Part shown: positions 1 through 8,248 of the stretch, piece by piece
Position numbering within the stretch: position 1 is the stretch's first letter
Layout of the letters: the number at the start of each line of letters is the position of its first letter
From: a virus
Strand: one strand, 5' to 3'
Length of the DNA stretch: 64,000 bases
Virus record (IMG/VR): IMGVR_UViG_3300010392_000664
Span: 29,005-93,004 of that record
The notes under the pieces: generated by a model
Seen by the model: the letters and a program-made list of their open reading frames with translations, nothing else
Databases searched by the model: none
Told to the model about the DNA's origin: nothing
Program-made: the position numbers and the translations under genes

Positions 1-6
1 CGATCT

Positions 7-1032
7 CTACGAGGCGGTGAATGCCGACTTGTAAGCGGCCTTCAATGCCCTTTGTGTACGCTTCTCATTCAAACCGAACAGGTTACTGTACGCCCGTTTT
101 TCAACCCGGTTCGTGTCATCTTTACCCCGCGATTTGCGATCATGCTGGATGAGTCCTGACCAAGCGTTGAAGGCATTCCAGAAACTTGTTCCGGCGATTT
201 CCTTTTCGTCGTCAAACCGTCGCATGAAAGAAGAGTTCGCTTCCATTGCCCGATTTTTCCGATTTTCTTCCACTTTCGTTCCGGGATTCGTTTTGAATTC
301 CCCGAATTCCTCAACGTACATCTCAACGAAAAACTTCTGCAGTTGCTCGTTGTTGATCTGTCGCTGAGCCATTCGGTTCATGACTCCTCGCGTAGCTTCA
401 ATCGCTTTTGAGTACTGCTTCAGCATTTTTTTCGCATCCTCAAGTCGATCCTTCACGTTAACCGTGTGCTTGAAAGTGAATGCCGAACCCAACAACTCAC
501 CGGTGTCATCCCTTGGGATGATGGCATGCAACGTGTTACTGCATACCGCCCGTACCGTCGTCGGTGTCCCTCGAAAGGTAGAAAATCCATCATGACCGTT
601 ACTGATGAGAGTGTACGGAAAAATCTGATCTCCGTTAGCTACGTCGAATGACTTGCCCTTGAGGAGGAACCACACCTTTTTACCTCCCTGAATGGATCCC
701 GCCGTTTCGACCTTTACCAATTCATCGTTAAGTTGCAGTGCCTCACAAAAATCAGCTAATTCGTAATTTTGAATCGGCACATACCGATCACTCGTGACTC
801 CCATAAATGTGTTCGTGTCCAATCGCCAATTTGAAAGGTGATCTGGAACCTCGATGTCGTTACCGTCCGGCCCTTTAACGATCAAAGGACGTTGCTCAAT
901 GCCCCATTCCAAACCGGCCAGGGTCAACGCCTCTCGCGGTGTAGGGGCATCCTCAACCACCATTCCCAATCCGTGCCAAGCACCTGATTTGTGAAGCACT
1001 ACGTTGTCTGTGTCGGTAATTTCGTGTGCCAT
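7..1032 (-). CDS. DUF932 (phage/plasmid TIGR03299-type) protein
   Basis: Predicted 341-aa protein of the DUF932 family, found in phages and plasmids; its biochemical role is unknown. Visible family features are the early WHGLG motif (about residues 19-23) and the C-terminal WNAFNAWSGLIQHDR stretch, which matches the family's usual 'NA...DH' ending. The ORF stays open further upstream, but I place the start at the ATG at 1032: it has a good ribosome site (AAAGGGAAATC before ATG), and the upstream Met lies inside the predicted promoter. It is the last gene of the leftward block in this window; the stop is at 7-9. Family call is confident, function is not. Confidence 0.85.
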   Translation of the reverse strand: MAHEITDTDNVVLHKSGAWHGLGMVVEDAPTPREALTLAGLEWGIEQRPLIVKGPDGNDIEVPDHLSNWRLDTNTFMGVTSDRYVPIQNYELADFCEALQLNDELVKVETAGSIQGGKKVWFLLKGKSFDVANGDQIFPYTLISNGHDGFSTFRGTPTTVRAVCSNTLHAIIPRDDTGELLGSAFTFKHTVNVKDRLEDAKKMLKQYSKAIEATRGVMNRMAQRQINNEQLQKFFVEMYVEEFGEFKTNPGTKVEENRKNRAMEANSSFMRRFDDEKEIAGTSFWNAFNAWSGLIQHDRKSRGKDDTNRVEKRAYSNLFGLNEKRTQRALKAAYKSAFTAS

Positions 1033-1075
1033 GATTTCCCTTTCGAAGAGTGTGAAAAAGTTTGACTTCCGATAT

Positions 1076-1107
1076 AGACATTGTAGACTTGTCTTGTGAA
1101 ATATCAA
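1076..1107 (-). promoter_or_regulatory. sigma70-like promoter with AGACA/TGTCT dyad
   Basis: Reading leftward: -35 TTGATA (1102-1107), 16-bp spacer, -10 TACAAT (1080-1085). A dyad AGACA...TGTCT (1076-1094, 19 bp overall) covers the -10. The same arrangement, with the shared strings GAGTTGAYATT and TACAATGTCT, occurs upstream of the sigma-like gene at 6527-6555, which makes a shared regulator plausible. Confidence 0.65.
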
Positions 1108-1147
1108 CTCACGTTTTGTAGTTTTTTGATGATTTTTTGAAAAAACC

Positions 1148-1541
1148 TCAGATAGAGGAATGTTGCTGGAGTTGGTACTCTACCCCACCATTTTTGGGAA
1201 TCATGGCCATTGATCCGATGTTTTTCTTGTTTTCGTCAACAAGAATAAGTCTCAGACCTTCTTTTCCCAGATGAATGGTAATTTCCTGCATGACTAAAGG
1301 TTTACTGTTTAGATCTTTCGGATAGTACTCTCCCAAAACATCTTTCAGCATTTCTTCTTCAGTCCAATCCACATAACCTTTTTTGACCCTATTCGATGAC
1401 TGCTGTTTAGATTTGAATACAGCGGCCCAGTTTCTTGCTACTTGGTAAGAGACACCTGGATGGTACTTTTTTTTTCAGGTATTCCTGTATTCTGTGAATT
1501 TTTTGTGTGTTTTTTGTAGGCTTCTTTTTTTCTTCACTCAT
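1148..1541 (-). CDS. small hypothetical protein split by a frameshift in an A9 run
   Basis: The intact downstream piece is a 74-aa frame starting at a GTG at 1372. Upstream, an ATG at 1541 (preceded by GAGG) opens a second frame starting MSEEKKKPTKN that runs into nine A's (T run on the + strand at 1467-1475) and then stops. With eight A's the two join into one 130-aa protein through YHPGVSYQVARNWAAVF and SNRVKKGYVDWTEEE. The joined sequence is lysine-rich at the start and looks like one continuous protein. It may be a sequencing or assembly error in a homopolymer, a real mutation, or slippage on A9. No family recognised. Confidence 0.5.
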
Positions 1542-1566
1542 GTTGTTTTAAACCTCATCTAGAATT

Positions 1567-1597
1567 GAAAACATCCCCCTGGATTAACAGGAGGATG
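1567..1597 (-). terminator. rho-independent terminator candidate
   Basis: Inverted repeat CATCCCCCTG (1572-1581) and CAGGAGGATG (1588-1597), 10 bp with one mismatch that is a G.U pair on the leftward RNA, with a 6-nt loop. It is followed on the leftward strand by a short TTTT. It sits just downstream of the HARE-HTH gene. Confidence 0.6.
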
Positions 1598-1636
1598 TGG
1601 TAAAAAATTCAGCTTCGCTGCACACATCTTAGAGTT

Positions 1637-2125
1637 TTAGGATTTCAGGCCGAACTTACCACGATCGACCTTCTCAAACCGTGACTCGTCGCCTTTGACC
1701 TTGATCTCGCGAGCAATAGCCGCCGACAACGTAGCGTGAGGAGTTTTGCCTCCCGGTGAAGTCCAGTACCCCTTTTCAGACATCTGCTCAATCAACTCTT
1801 TCGCATTCAAAGGATTGTCAGATTCACCGAGAACCTTTGCTGCTGCATCAAGAGCACTGGTCTTCTTTTCTTTCGGTTTACTGTCCTTCTTGGGCTTTTC
1901 ATCTTTGGTTTCAGCTTTTGCGGCTTCCTTGGTTTCCGCGTCTTTGTTTTCAGCTTCCTTTGTTGCTTTGTTACCACGTGCCATTTCGTTCTCCCAATCT
2001 TTTGCGTCTTCTGGATCTCTCGGTCTGCCGCATCTGGAGCAGTTCCGAAATTCGTAATGATGAACCGCACCGCACGACTCATCTTCGCATACACAGCGAA
2101 TTCTTTTTGTGCTTGACCGAATCAT
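1637..2125 (-). CDS. zinc-ribbon plus HARE-HTH (winged-helix) protein
   Basis: About 162 aa. The N-terminus has a Cys-rich knuckle (CVC, C, CSRC near residues 11-32 of this start). A charged Lys/Glu/Ala linker follows, and the last 75 residues form a HARE-HTH-like winged helix ([35 protein letters not shown]). This C-terminal pattern is, from memory, very common in Planctomycetes proteins and is my main clue to the host. Likely DNA-binding. The start at 2125 has AGG at 6-nt spacing. An internal ATG at 1984 (MARGNK) has an even better GGGAG-AACGAA spacing, so a shorter form without the Cys knuckle may also be made. Confidence 0.75.
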   Translation of the reverse strand: MIRSSTKRIRCVCEDESCGAVHHYEFRNCSRCGRPRDPEDAKDWENEMARGNKATKEAENKDAETKEAAKAETKDEKPKKDSKPKEKKTSALDAAAKVLGESDNPLNAKELIEQMSEKGYWTSPGGKTPHATLSAAIAREIKVKGDESRFEKVDRGKFGLKS

Positions 2126-2153
2126 GTGCATCCTATCGTGTGATGTTTACCTG

Positions 2154-2384
2154 TCAAGTTCTGATTACGCTATTTCTTCCAAATTTCTCATTTCGAAGAG
2201 CATGATCGACTATCATTTCAACCAAGCCCTTCAGATTCTCTCCACCACCGATTCCAATCAAAACCCGTCCGGATGCCCAATTACAAAATTCATTGTACGT
2301 CATCTCAGTGGCATGCTTTGGTCTGTATTTTGATGATTCAACTTCGACAACTTCCCTTTCCTTTTTTCGACTTTTCCTTGGCAT
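2154..2384 (-). CDS. hypothetical protein, 76 aa
   Basis: Small basic N-terminus (MPRKSRKKERE) followed by an acidic and aliphatic body with a glycine-rich GIGGGENLKG stretch. The ribosome site AAAGGA lies inside the last codons of the upstream gene (stop at 2387), which suggests translational coupling. No family recognised. Confidence 0.6.
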   Translation of the reverse strand: MPRKSRKKEREVVEVESSKYRPKHATEMTYNEFCNWASGRVLIGIGGGENLKGLVEMIVDHALRNEKFGRNSVIRT

Positions 2385-2386
2385 GT

Positions 2387-2785
2387 TTATTCCTTTAATG
2401 GATCAAATTCAGCAAAAAGTTGATGTTCAGCAGCAAATCGAATGCAAAATTCATAAAGCTGTTTTATAGCCTCTGGATACCCTTCAAAATAAACTTCTTT
2501 TCGATAAGCAATAACGACATAACGAATACATCCATTATCCCGCATGTTATCCGCCATTTCAGACATGACGTAATCTTCTTCTGATCCATAAACATGCCAA
2601 TAGTGGTGGCCTTCTTCCTCATCTAATCTTTCACATTCCAGACGTGTTTCATCCAATCCTTGGACTAAAGATTCATAATTTGGAATGTACTTTTGTAGAG
2701 TTGGATTTTCCTTGACGACAGCCAAATGGTTAAAGTACCCACATTCAAAAACCTGTTTAGTAGGGGTAATCCATCCTGCCTTCAC
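2387..2785 (-). CDS. hypothetical protein, 132 aa
   Basis: I place the start at a GTG (2785) because AAAGGGAAAATC precedes it, the same ribosome-site string used by the DUF932 gene; the frame is open a little further to a TTG at 2806. Soluble, acidic, Tyr-rich, with paired aromatic residues (HHYWHVYGSEEDYV). No recognisable domain. It lies between the primase and a small gene in the same operon direction. Confidence 0.6.
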   Translation of the reverse strand: MKAGWITPTKQVFECGYFNHLAVVKENPTLQKYIPNYESLVQGLDETRLECERLDEEEGHHYWHVYGSEEDYVMSEMADNMRDNGCIRYVVIAYRKEVYFEGYPEAIKQLYEFCIRFAAEHQLFAEFDPLKE

Positions 2786-2876
2786 GATTTTCCCTTTCGG
2801 TAACAATTGATGTTTTCTTTCGTCGGCATCATTATACCACCAACTGCAGTAAAGTCATTGAATAAAATGACAATTT

Positions 2877-3761
2877 CTAAAAGATTTCAAGAAATTCGCT
2901 GCGAATCGACTGAATTTCTTCAGGATCTGCCGTCGCCGCATCATCCCCGGTTTCTAGTTCAACATTTATGGTGACCCCGTCAAACATCGACAATTCCTCA
3001 CATAACTGTCCAGCTCGATGTTGGGCATCTTCTTCAGAATCGAAACATATTGCTCGAACCGGGTATTCCGCAATCGCCGCCAATTGCTGAGGGCTATAAC
3101 CGACGCCACACGTTGCCACACAACCGGGTCCAATAGCCCAAGCGTCAATCGGTCCCTCGACAACTACAATGGCGTGACGGGCCAAGTGTGACCCATACAA
3201 CAAGGTCTTATGAGGAATCAATTCTTCTTCCGATTTCGCAGCCAAATATCTGAAATCAGTTTTTTCTTTTATCGACCGAGATGTCCATGATACTACGTTA
3301 CCAAGTGAATCATGGATAGGAATGAAGATCCGCCATTGTAGAGGATGGGGAGGTCCGATTCCTTTGATTTCCCATAACCGTGAGATTTCATGAGGATCGA
3401 ATCCTCTCGAACGAAGGTATTGATTATGGGCAGGAAGAAGATCATTTATCCCTATCGGGAGTTTTAATGTACCAGTGTGCTCTTTTGGACTGTAGAACTG
3501 AAAACCTAGCCCATCACTAAGTTCTTTTGCTTCATGGTAACTGATACCACAAAGCATTGCCAACATAGTAATGCGACTTTGACGCCCACAGAACCAGCAA
3601 TTTGTTCTCCCGGAGGAGATATCAAATCCAAGTCGGAATTTTCTATAGTTGGGAGAACACTTCGGGCAATCCACACCAACCCATCCAGATCTCACATTTC
3701 TATGATCACCTTCAAGGCGGAACTCAACATTATATTGAACAAGAATATCTATTATGTTCAT
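2877..3761 (-). CDS. phage Toprim primase (DnaG-type zinc finger + Toprim)
   Basis: A 294-aa protein with a CHC2-like zinc site (C32, C35, C55, C58: CPKC...CWFC) and a Toprim domain. The Toprim signature is VVVEGPIDAW (catalytic E202) and the acidic CFDSEEDAQ around D241. This is the layout of short phage and plasmid DNA primases that make RNA primers for lagging-strand synthesis. It is much shorter than bacterial DnaG (about 600 aa) and carries no helicase domain; a helicase partner may be elsewhere. The ATG follows directly on the TGA of the upstream gene, so the two are probably coupled. No DNA polymerase was seen in the window. Confidence 0.85.
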   Translation of the reverse strand: MNIIDILVQYNVEFRLEGDHRNVRSGWVGVDCPKCSPNYRKFRLGFDISSGRTNCWFCGRQSRITMLAMLCGISYHEAKELSDGLGFQFYSPKEHTGTLKLPIGINDLLPAHNQYLRSRGFDPHEISRLWEIKGIGPPHPLQWRIFIPIHDSLGNVVSWTSRSIKEKTDFRYLAAKSEEELIPHKTLLYGSHLARHAIVVVEGPIDAWAIGPGCVATCGVGYSPQQLAAIAEYPVRAICFDSEEDAQHRAGQLCEELSMFDGVTINVELETGDDAATADPEEIQSIRSEFLEIF

Positions 3762-4118
3762 TCAACAGCTAATCTTCTGAACTGGCACTTTGGCGTTAAG
3801 TGCTTGTTCTACCATGTTATTAGTCCCAAAGCCTCCTGGAAATGCTACAACGAGATCTGGTTTCCCGTCTTCAAGCATTTCTTTATTTCGAATTGGTCCT
3901 GCTGCTCTCCCATAACTGTCCCAATCTGCAAGATAAATTCTCACCGGCATATTACGTGAATAAGCCCACTCCCCAGCAAGGGTATCAGCTCCAGTGGCCC
4001 CACCATGAATTATCTCAACTTCTTTATGCTGCAGTAATAATTCATCAAGAGCAAGATACAGAATGCTTCGTTTTTTGAATTTCCGCCCACCGGTGACGAG
4101 AATTGTGTAATGATCCAT
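3762..4118 (-). CDS. SLOG-family (DUF2493/YspA-like) nucleotide-binding protein
   Basis: A 118-aa single-domain protein with the SLOG signature: ILVTGGR near the N-terminus, HGGATGADTLAGEWA, DWDSYGRAAGPIRN and the glycine-rich PGGFGTNNMVEQA. Members of this DprA/LOG-like fold bind nucleotide-derived ligands and are frequent, poorly understood phage and plasmid genes. I start at the second Met (4118) because AGGAG lies 6 nt upstream; the Met at 4124 would leave no spacing. It sits between the 81-aa hypothetical gene and the primase. Confidence 0.85.
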   Translation of the reverse strand: MDHYTILVTGGRKFKKRSILYLALDELLLQHKEVEIIHGGATGADTLAGEWAYSRNMPVRIYLADWDSYGRAAGPIRNKEMLEDGKPDLVVAFPGGFGTNNMVEQALNAKVPVQKISC

Positions 4119-4127
4119 CAGCATCTC

Positions 4128-4373
4128 CTATGGAACAAAACCACATACAATCAAGATAGCACCATCCCGAATTGCCTGGGTCGCTTGCTCTATTGTTACT
4201 GGGTCAATAGACAGTTCTTCTCCTTGATCATTGTATATTAAATCCTGAAGTTCATCCTCTTTTTCATCTCCAAATGAATTAAAATAAACTTCATGCAAAT
4301 GGGATAAGTCACCATCAAAGATGTAAAACTTTAATTCTGCTTGACAGTCATCAAAAATCATAACTGTTTTCAT
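4128..4373 (-). CDS. hypothetical acidic protein, 81 aa
   Basis: Small acidic protein (MKTVMIFDDCQAELKFYIFDGD at the start), predicted soluble, no recognised domain. It is tightly packed between the ribbon-helix-helix gene and the SLOG gene, with GGAG of its ribosome site inside the upstream coding end. Confidence 0.65.
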   Translation of the reverse strand: MKTVMIFDDCQAELKFYIFDGDLSHLHEVYFNSFGDEKEDELQDLIYNDQGEELSIDPVTIEQATQAIRDGAILIVCGFVP

Positions 4374-4374
4374 T

Positions 4375-4590
4375 TCAGCATCTCCATCCTGCTATGTCAT
4401 GATCAAGTTCAATGTTTTCTTCTATAGCTTTTTTCATCAAAGCTACCAAAGCTCCATTCATGGTGAAATCATTTTTAGCACACCACGTTCGAAATTCCGA
4501 TCTGAATCTCTTAGTGACATTCCGGATTTGAACCGTTGCTGAAGTGTCACCTTCCTCAGCATACACTTTTATGCCTTCGTTTTTTTCCAT
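4375..4590 (-). CDS. ribbon-helix-helix (Arc/CopG-like) DNA-binding protein
   Basis: 71 aa. A beta strand candidate (ATVQIRNVTKRFR) is followed by two helices (EFRTWCAKNDFTMNGALVALMKKAIEE), the pattern of a short RHH repressor or antitoxin. Such proteins bind DNA as dimers. No toxin partner is evident next to it, so I favour a small phage regulator. It ends 4 nt before the next gene's start region, within the helicase-primase operon. Confidence 0.7.
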   Translation of the reverse strand: MEKNEGIKVYAEEGDTSATVQIRNVTKRFRSEFRTWCAKNDFTMNGALVALMKKAIEENIELDHDIAGWRC

Positions 4591-4592
4591 AA

Positions 4593-5963
4593 TTAAGCCG
4601 CCTTGATTAGTTCTTTTCTCAATTCTTCGAGAATGTTAAACTTCCCAACGGAATTATCACCGTCGATTGCTTCATTGATGATTTTCCTTTTTTGATTGAG
4701 AATTCTGCACATCTTTTCTTCGATCGTGTCACCTGCAATTAGATACCAGATCCATGCAGTTTCCGTTTGACCGATTCTATGAATTCGGTCAGAGCACTGA
4801 TCCAATTCAGGTGGAGTCCAGGGCAATTCGACAAAAGCCAACGTGGAGGCCGCAGTCAACGTGATACCGACACCTGCCGCCCGTATATTGCCAATGAATA
4901 CCTTTGTTGTTGGATCCTTCTGAAATTGATTTACCGCTATCTGCCGATCCTTGCTATTCACAGATCCATCCACAACAACTGACTTATGTGGAATGCGTCT
5001 TTTCAAAACTGAAATTGCTTTTTTGTGATGTGCAAAAAGAACTAATTTTTCATTCGTTTCTTCAAGAAAAGTATTAGACCAATCAACAACAGACTTCATT
5101 TTTAACCGAGATGCCATTCTCAGCAACGTACCAGTTCTGAATAACCATTCAGCATTATCGGCAGATGATATTTTATGCCCGGCATTCTTTTTGATCCACT
5201 TTATGAAATTTGAAGATGCTTCTTGATACTCCGAATAGTCACTGAGAGCACATGGATAAATGCGATGAACCTTATCCGGGAGATCTTTAAGGACGTCCTT
5301 TTTCTTTCTACGGATCATGCCGATCGTTTTCAATTGATCGTGCAACAAATTCATGTTGCGAGATTCGTTATAGGTGAACTTTCCTCTTACAGCTCTTGGT
5401 TTACAGAATACCTGAGCATAACTCCAAAATGAATTATACACTCGAGGCCACACAATATTCAAAATTGACCACATGTCTTTAGCTCTGTTGGTCAACGGAG
5501 TACCTGTCAACGCTATCACGTGTTTACACTTTTGTGCTAACCGACGGACAGCTTTTGTTCTCTGTGACTTTGGATTTGAGCAATAGTGAGCTTCATCTAT
5601 GATTAAAGTTTTATAATCTTGTTCAATAATCCAGTCAATCCAGTATGGTAAAATTTTGTAATTGATAATGATAATCGGGGTTGAACTTTTTATGTCAAAT
5701 GATCCATTGACCGGAGGTGTTGTCCCTGAGCAAACGGATGATCTTAAATTGACATGAATCAAAGCCTCATGCTGCCAATTGTATTTGACCGCTGCCGGGC
5801 AGACAACTATTGCTGGAGCCCAAGTCGGATTTCGTTTTACCGTCCACAAAGCCTGCATTGTTTTGCCAAGTCCCATTTCATCTGCTAACAATGCCCTCCC
5901 GTTAAGTTTTTCAATTAATCGAACACCTTCTTTTTGGTACTCATGTGGTTTTATTTTTTCCAT
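4593..5963 (-). CDS. SNF2-family DEAD/DEAH-box helicase
   Basis: 456 aa, full two-lobe SNF2 ATPase. Motif I is DEMGLGKT (28-35), motif II DEAH (123-126), motif III LTGTP (152-156), and motif VI QCSDRIHRIGQ near residue 400. This compact SMARCAL1/HepA-like form is common in phages, where it is thought to help replication fork repair or recombination. The ribosome site GAAGGATAA directly precedes the ATG, close to the stop of the sigma-like gene. Well supported; the substrate cannot be told from sequence. Confidence 0.9.
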   Translation of the reverse strand: MEKIKPHEYQKEGVRLIEKLNGRALLADEMGLGKTMQALWTVKRNPTWAPAIVVCPAAVKYNWQHEALIHVNLRSSVCSGTTPPVNGSFDIKSSTPIIIINYKILPYWIDWIIEQDYKTLIIDEAHYCSNPKSQRTKAVRRLAQKCKHVIALTGTPLTNRAKDMWSILNIVWPRVYNSFWSYAQVFCKPRAVRGKFTYNESRNMNLLHDQLKTIGMIRRKKKDVLKDLPDKVHRIYPCALSDYSEYQEASSNFIKWIKKNAGHKISSADNAEWLFRTGTLLRMASRLKMKSVVDWSNTFLEETNEKLVLFAHHKKAISVLKRRIPHKSVVVDGSVNSKDRQIAVNQFQKDPTTKVFIGNIRAAGVGITLTAASTLAFVELPWTPPELDQCSDRIHRIGQTETAWIWYLIAGDTIEEKMCRILNQKRKIINEAIDGDNSVGKFNILEELRKELIKAA

Positions 5964-5970
5964 TTATCCT

Positions 5971-6486
5971 TCAACCAAAAATAGCTGATTTTGTTGCACG
6001 AAAAGCCTTAGTCACCCTGGCAACGGACCATCCAGATTCGTGCAAATATTCACGAAGGGAGGATCTCCAATTGTAAGGGCGACCACCCTTATCTGATGCT
6101 GAAACAGTAAGTGCCACCGGTGGGTTTAAAAGCAATCGAATGACGGTTTTTGAATCTTCAGTAAACCCATCACAAAATTCATCAAAGTTGAATTCCTGTC
6201 TTTTTAGACAAGAGAGCATTTCGATTGAAATGTTAGTAAGAACACCTTCCACCAATTTGTTGTGCCCTCTAATCACATTGCTCAACTTGTTGTTGATGCA
6301 GGTGCCAAGATAAGTGGTGAATTTGATTCCTCGATTCGGGTCATACGAACGACGGGCAGCAAGGTATGCCTCATACGCAGGAGTCAACAAATCCTCCGGT
6401 TCCCTGTAGTTGAACTTTTTGGCATTTCGATGAATCAGCATCCATACGAATTTTTCCACATCTTCATAACTTTGTTTTTCGGGCAT
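5971..6486 (-). CDS. sigma-70 region 2-like transcription factor
   Basis: 171 aa from the ATG at 6486. The segment YREPEDLLTPAYEAYLAARR through YDPNRGIKFTTYLGT (about residues 27-62) matches the core-binding and -10-recognising region 2 of sigma factors, where 'FDP.RG..F.TY' is the hallmark. The C-terminal part has a possible helix-turn-helix (SSLREYLHESGWSVARVTKAFRA region), but region 4 is not obvious. The frame is open to 6651, but those extra codons lie upstream of a strong promoter (-10 at 6527-6532), so the shorter start is right. Candidate phage sigma factor controlling later genes. Confidence 0.75.
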   Translation of the reverse strand: MPEKQSYEDVEKFVWMLIHRNAKKFNYREPEDLLTPAYEAYLAARRSYDPNRGIKFTTYLGTCINNKLSNVIRGHNKLVEGVLTNISIEMLSCLKRQEFNFDEFCDGFTEDSKTVIRLLLNPPVALTVSASDKGGRPYNWRSSLREYLHESGWSVARVTKAFRATKSAIFG

Positions 6487-6522
6487 TGTGCCATCCCTGT
6501 AAAAATGGAAGTTTTGGTATGG

Positions 6523-6555
6523 AGACATTGTACACATGTCTTCAAACAATGTCAA
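6523..6555 (-). promoter_or_regulatory. strong sigma70-like promoter with operator-like dyad
   Basis: Leftward strand: -35 TTGACA (6550-6555), exactly 17 bp, -10 TACAAT (6527-6532). AGACAT/ATGTCT (6523-6528 and 6536-6541) form a dyad of 19 bp over the -10. It reads into the sigma-like gene about 35 nt downstream and resembles the promoter at 1080-1107. Confidence 0.8.
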
Positions 6556-6558
6556 CTC

Positions 6559-6620
6559 AAAAACCGGAAATAGTCCATCGAGGAGATGCCGCCACAGGAA
6601 AACGGCTGGACTATTTCCGG
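6559..6620 (-). terminator. terminator hairpin with 14-bp perfect stem
   Basis: CCGGAAATAGTCCA (6564-6577) pairs with TGGACTATTTCCGG (6607-6620). The 29-nt loop can itself fold (GCCG/CGGC). On the leftward strand it is followed by TTTTT (6559-6563). It overlaps the last codons of the 98-aa gene and lies just before the promoter of the sigma-like gene, so it insulates the two units. Confidence 0.75.
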
Positions 6621-6907
6621 CTTGGGTCAACCACATTGCCATTTTCGGCAATCAGTTTAGAATCCCCCATAAAATGTTTCCAAATTTTCCAATAATGTTC
6701 AGGATCTCGTACTTCGCTATCCCGAATGAGTCTTTGGCTTCCCCGAACATCCCAGCAATTCAAAAATACCCCACATACCGAAAATGCCTCAACCCGCACT
6801 ATTTGCCCATCTTTAATCTCGGTCAACTCTAAATAAAGTGACGGAGTCTCCTCGACATCATCCTCTTTAAGCCAATCCTGAATTTTTCTTTTAATCCACT
6901 TCAGCAT
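6611..6907 (-). CDS. hypothetical protein, 98 aa
   Basis: Starts MLKWIKRKIQDWLKEDD, an amphipathic basic helix, then a mixed, mostly soluble body with WDVRGSQRLIRD. Its start overlaps the end of the methyltransferase-like gene by 17 bp. No family recognised. It is the promoter-distal gene of the modification cluster and ends inside a terminator hairpin. Confidence 0.6.
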   Translation of the reverse strand: MLKWIKRKIQDWLKEDDVEETPSLYLELTEIKDGQIVRVEAFSVCGVFLNCWDVRGSQRLIRDSEVRDPEHYWKIWKHFMGDSKLIAENGNVVDPSRK

Positions 6908-7496
6908 TTTTCACCACAAAAATTTTCCGTTTTAATTTTTTTGTTTTTGGTGACAAAACCGCTTCTATGGCACCATGCCGTTTAAATAACTCGTCATACT
7001 CCTCATAGGTGGCCGCATAACAATCTGCTTTATTCCACCTGCGGCCCAAACGATTGTGGTACTTATGCCACTCAACGTAAAGTCTGCCGTCTGGTTTTTT
7101 CAATTCTTTCAACCACGCCTGAACAGCAGCATCCGGATCTCTGGCATGATCCAATGAGTTAGTGTACACCAAATCAAATCGACCAACCCAACTCGACGGC
7201 ACCTCAGTAAAATCAATGCAAACTATCCTTTCTCCATCACACAGATCTTCGAAAATTTCAGTGCCTGTCCATAAAGATTCAGAAGGACTTTTACTTTCGA
7301 ACAAATCTAATTCTTCTCCACGACGAACCCCATGACACAAACCGTGCATCACTGGAGAGCCATGATATTCTAAGATAGAATCTATCACAGACTCCTCAGA
7401 TGAAAATGATGAATTAGGTCTTTTAACCTTTATTTGTGTAGTGTTCCTCTGAGCTTTAATATAGTCGTCGTAGGAATCAAATTTAATTTGTTTCAT
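6891..7496 (-). CDS. class I SAM-dependent methyltransferase-like protein
   Basis: 201 aa. Order of elements fits a type-11 methyltransferase: HGLCHGVRRGEELDLF (glycine-containing first loop, degenerate compared with the usual E/DxGxG), the acidic strand ERIVCIDFTEVP, then FDLVYTNSLDHARDPDAAVQAWLKELKKPDGRLYVEW, the classic 'LDH..DP...L.E..R.L.PGG.L..E' block. It starts with a 4-bp ATGA overlap with the upstream gene. Likely small-molecule or glycan O-methylation in this cluster; the substrate is unknown. Confidence 0.7.
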   Translation of the reverse strand: MKQIKFDSYDDYIKAQRNTTQIKVKRPNSSFSSEESVIDSILEYHGSPVMHGLCHGVRRGEELDLFESKSPSESLWTGTEIFEDLCDGERIVCIDFTEVPSSWVGRFDLVYTNSLDHARDPDAAVQAWLKELKKPDGRLYVEWHKYHNRLGRRWNKADCYAATYEEYDELFKRHGAIEAVLSPKTKKLKRKIFVVKNAEVD

Positions 7497-8248
7497 TTTG
7501 TCTTTGCTCCATGATCAACAGTCCCGCCGTCTCGTCCTGCACGAGAATGCCGAATACGGTAAACGTCGAGTATCGCTGCGGCTTTTGATGGGCCTACTTG
7601 TTTCCTGAACGGCACATCTCCTTTGCACGACCGAAAGCCTTGCGAGGGATCAACCCCCTTTGTCCATTTGGTGCCTTTTAGGTAGCCGTTCTTTCGGCAC
7701 CAATCACCTTTGACGATCTGGATGCCCCCTATTGCTCGTTTTTCTCTTCGAAGAACGAATTTTGTCAGGTCAATAGGTTTACTGGGATCATTTATAAGTT
7801 CATCCCCATACTCATGTTTTTCATGAATATTCACATATTGAGGAAACACCATGTTTTCTTCTGCTCCCAGGCATTCATAATATGCATCTTTTAATGAATC
7901 TCTGAAGAAGCAATAATCAACATCTGTGAACCATACAACATCAGCACTTGTTAAACAAGCTGCCCGATTTCTTCCTATTGCTCGCCTGAATAGAGCTTCC
8001 TTTTCAAGATGACAAGGATTAATTCTCAAGGGTCCAGAAGTAACGTCTCGATTTTCACGTGGCAAAACAAAATCTTTTAATACATCAACCGTTGCCATGT
8101 CTTGACGATTAAAGTACACAGATAACGTGACTTCTATGCCATCTTTATGCACTTCAGCTAAACTGGCAAGTTGATGTCGAAGGAGATGATGGTAAATCGG
8201 AACCTCATCCCCGGAATAACAATGTGTGACGATTTCTATTGTTTTCAT
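7493..8248 (-). CDS. glycosyltransferase-like (GT-A fold) protein
   Basis: 251 aa from the ATG at 8248, which overlaps the previous stop (ATGA). The N-terminus IEIVTHCYSGDEVPIYHHLLRHQLASL resembles the start of GT-A glycosyltransferases, and ADVVWFTDVDYCFF carries a D-x-D (DVD) candidate metal and sugar-nucleotide site around residue 114. AIGGIQIVKGDWCRKNGYL resembles the acceptor-loop region. A small family-2-like enzyme of unknown sugar specificity; neighbours are methyltransferases and a CMP-Kdo synthetase. Confidence 0.6.
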   Translation of the reverse strand: MKTIEIVTHCYSGDEVPIYHHLLRHQLASLAEVHKDGIEVTLSVYFNRQDMATVDVLKDFVLPRENRDVTSGPLRINPCHLEKEALFRRAIGRNRAACLTSADVVWFTDVDYCFFRDSLKDAYYECLGAEENMVFPQYVNIHEKHEYGDELINDPSKPIDLTKFVLRREKRAIGGIQIVKGDWCRKNGYLKGTKWTKGVDPSQGFRSCKGDVPFRKQVGPSKAAAILDVYRIRHSRAGRDGGTVDHGAKTK

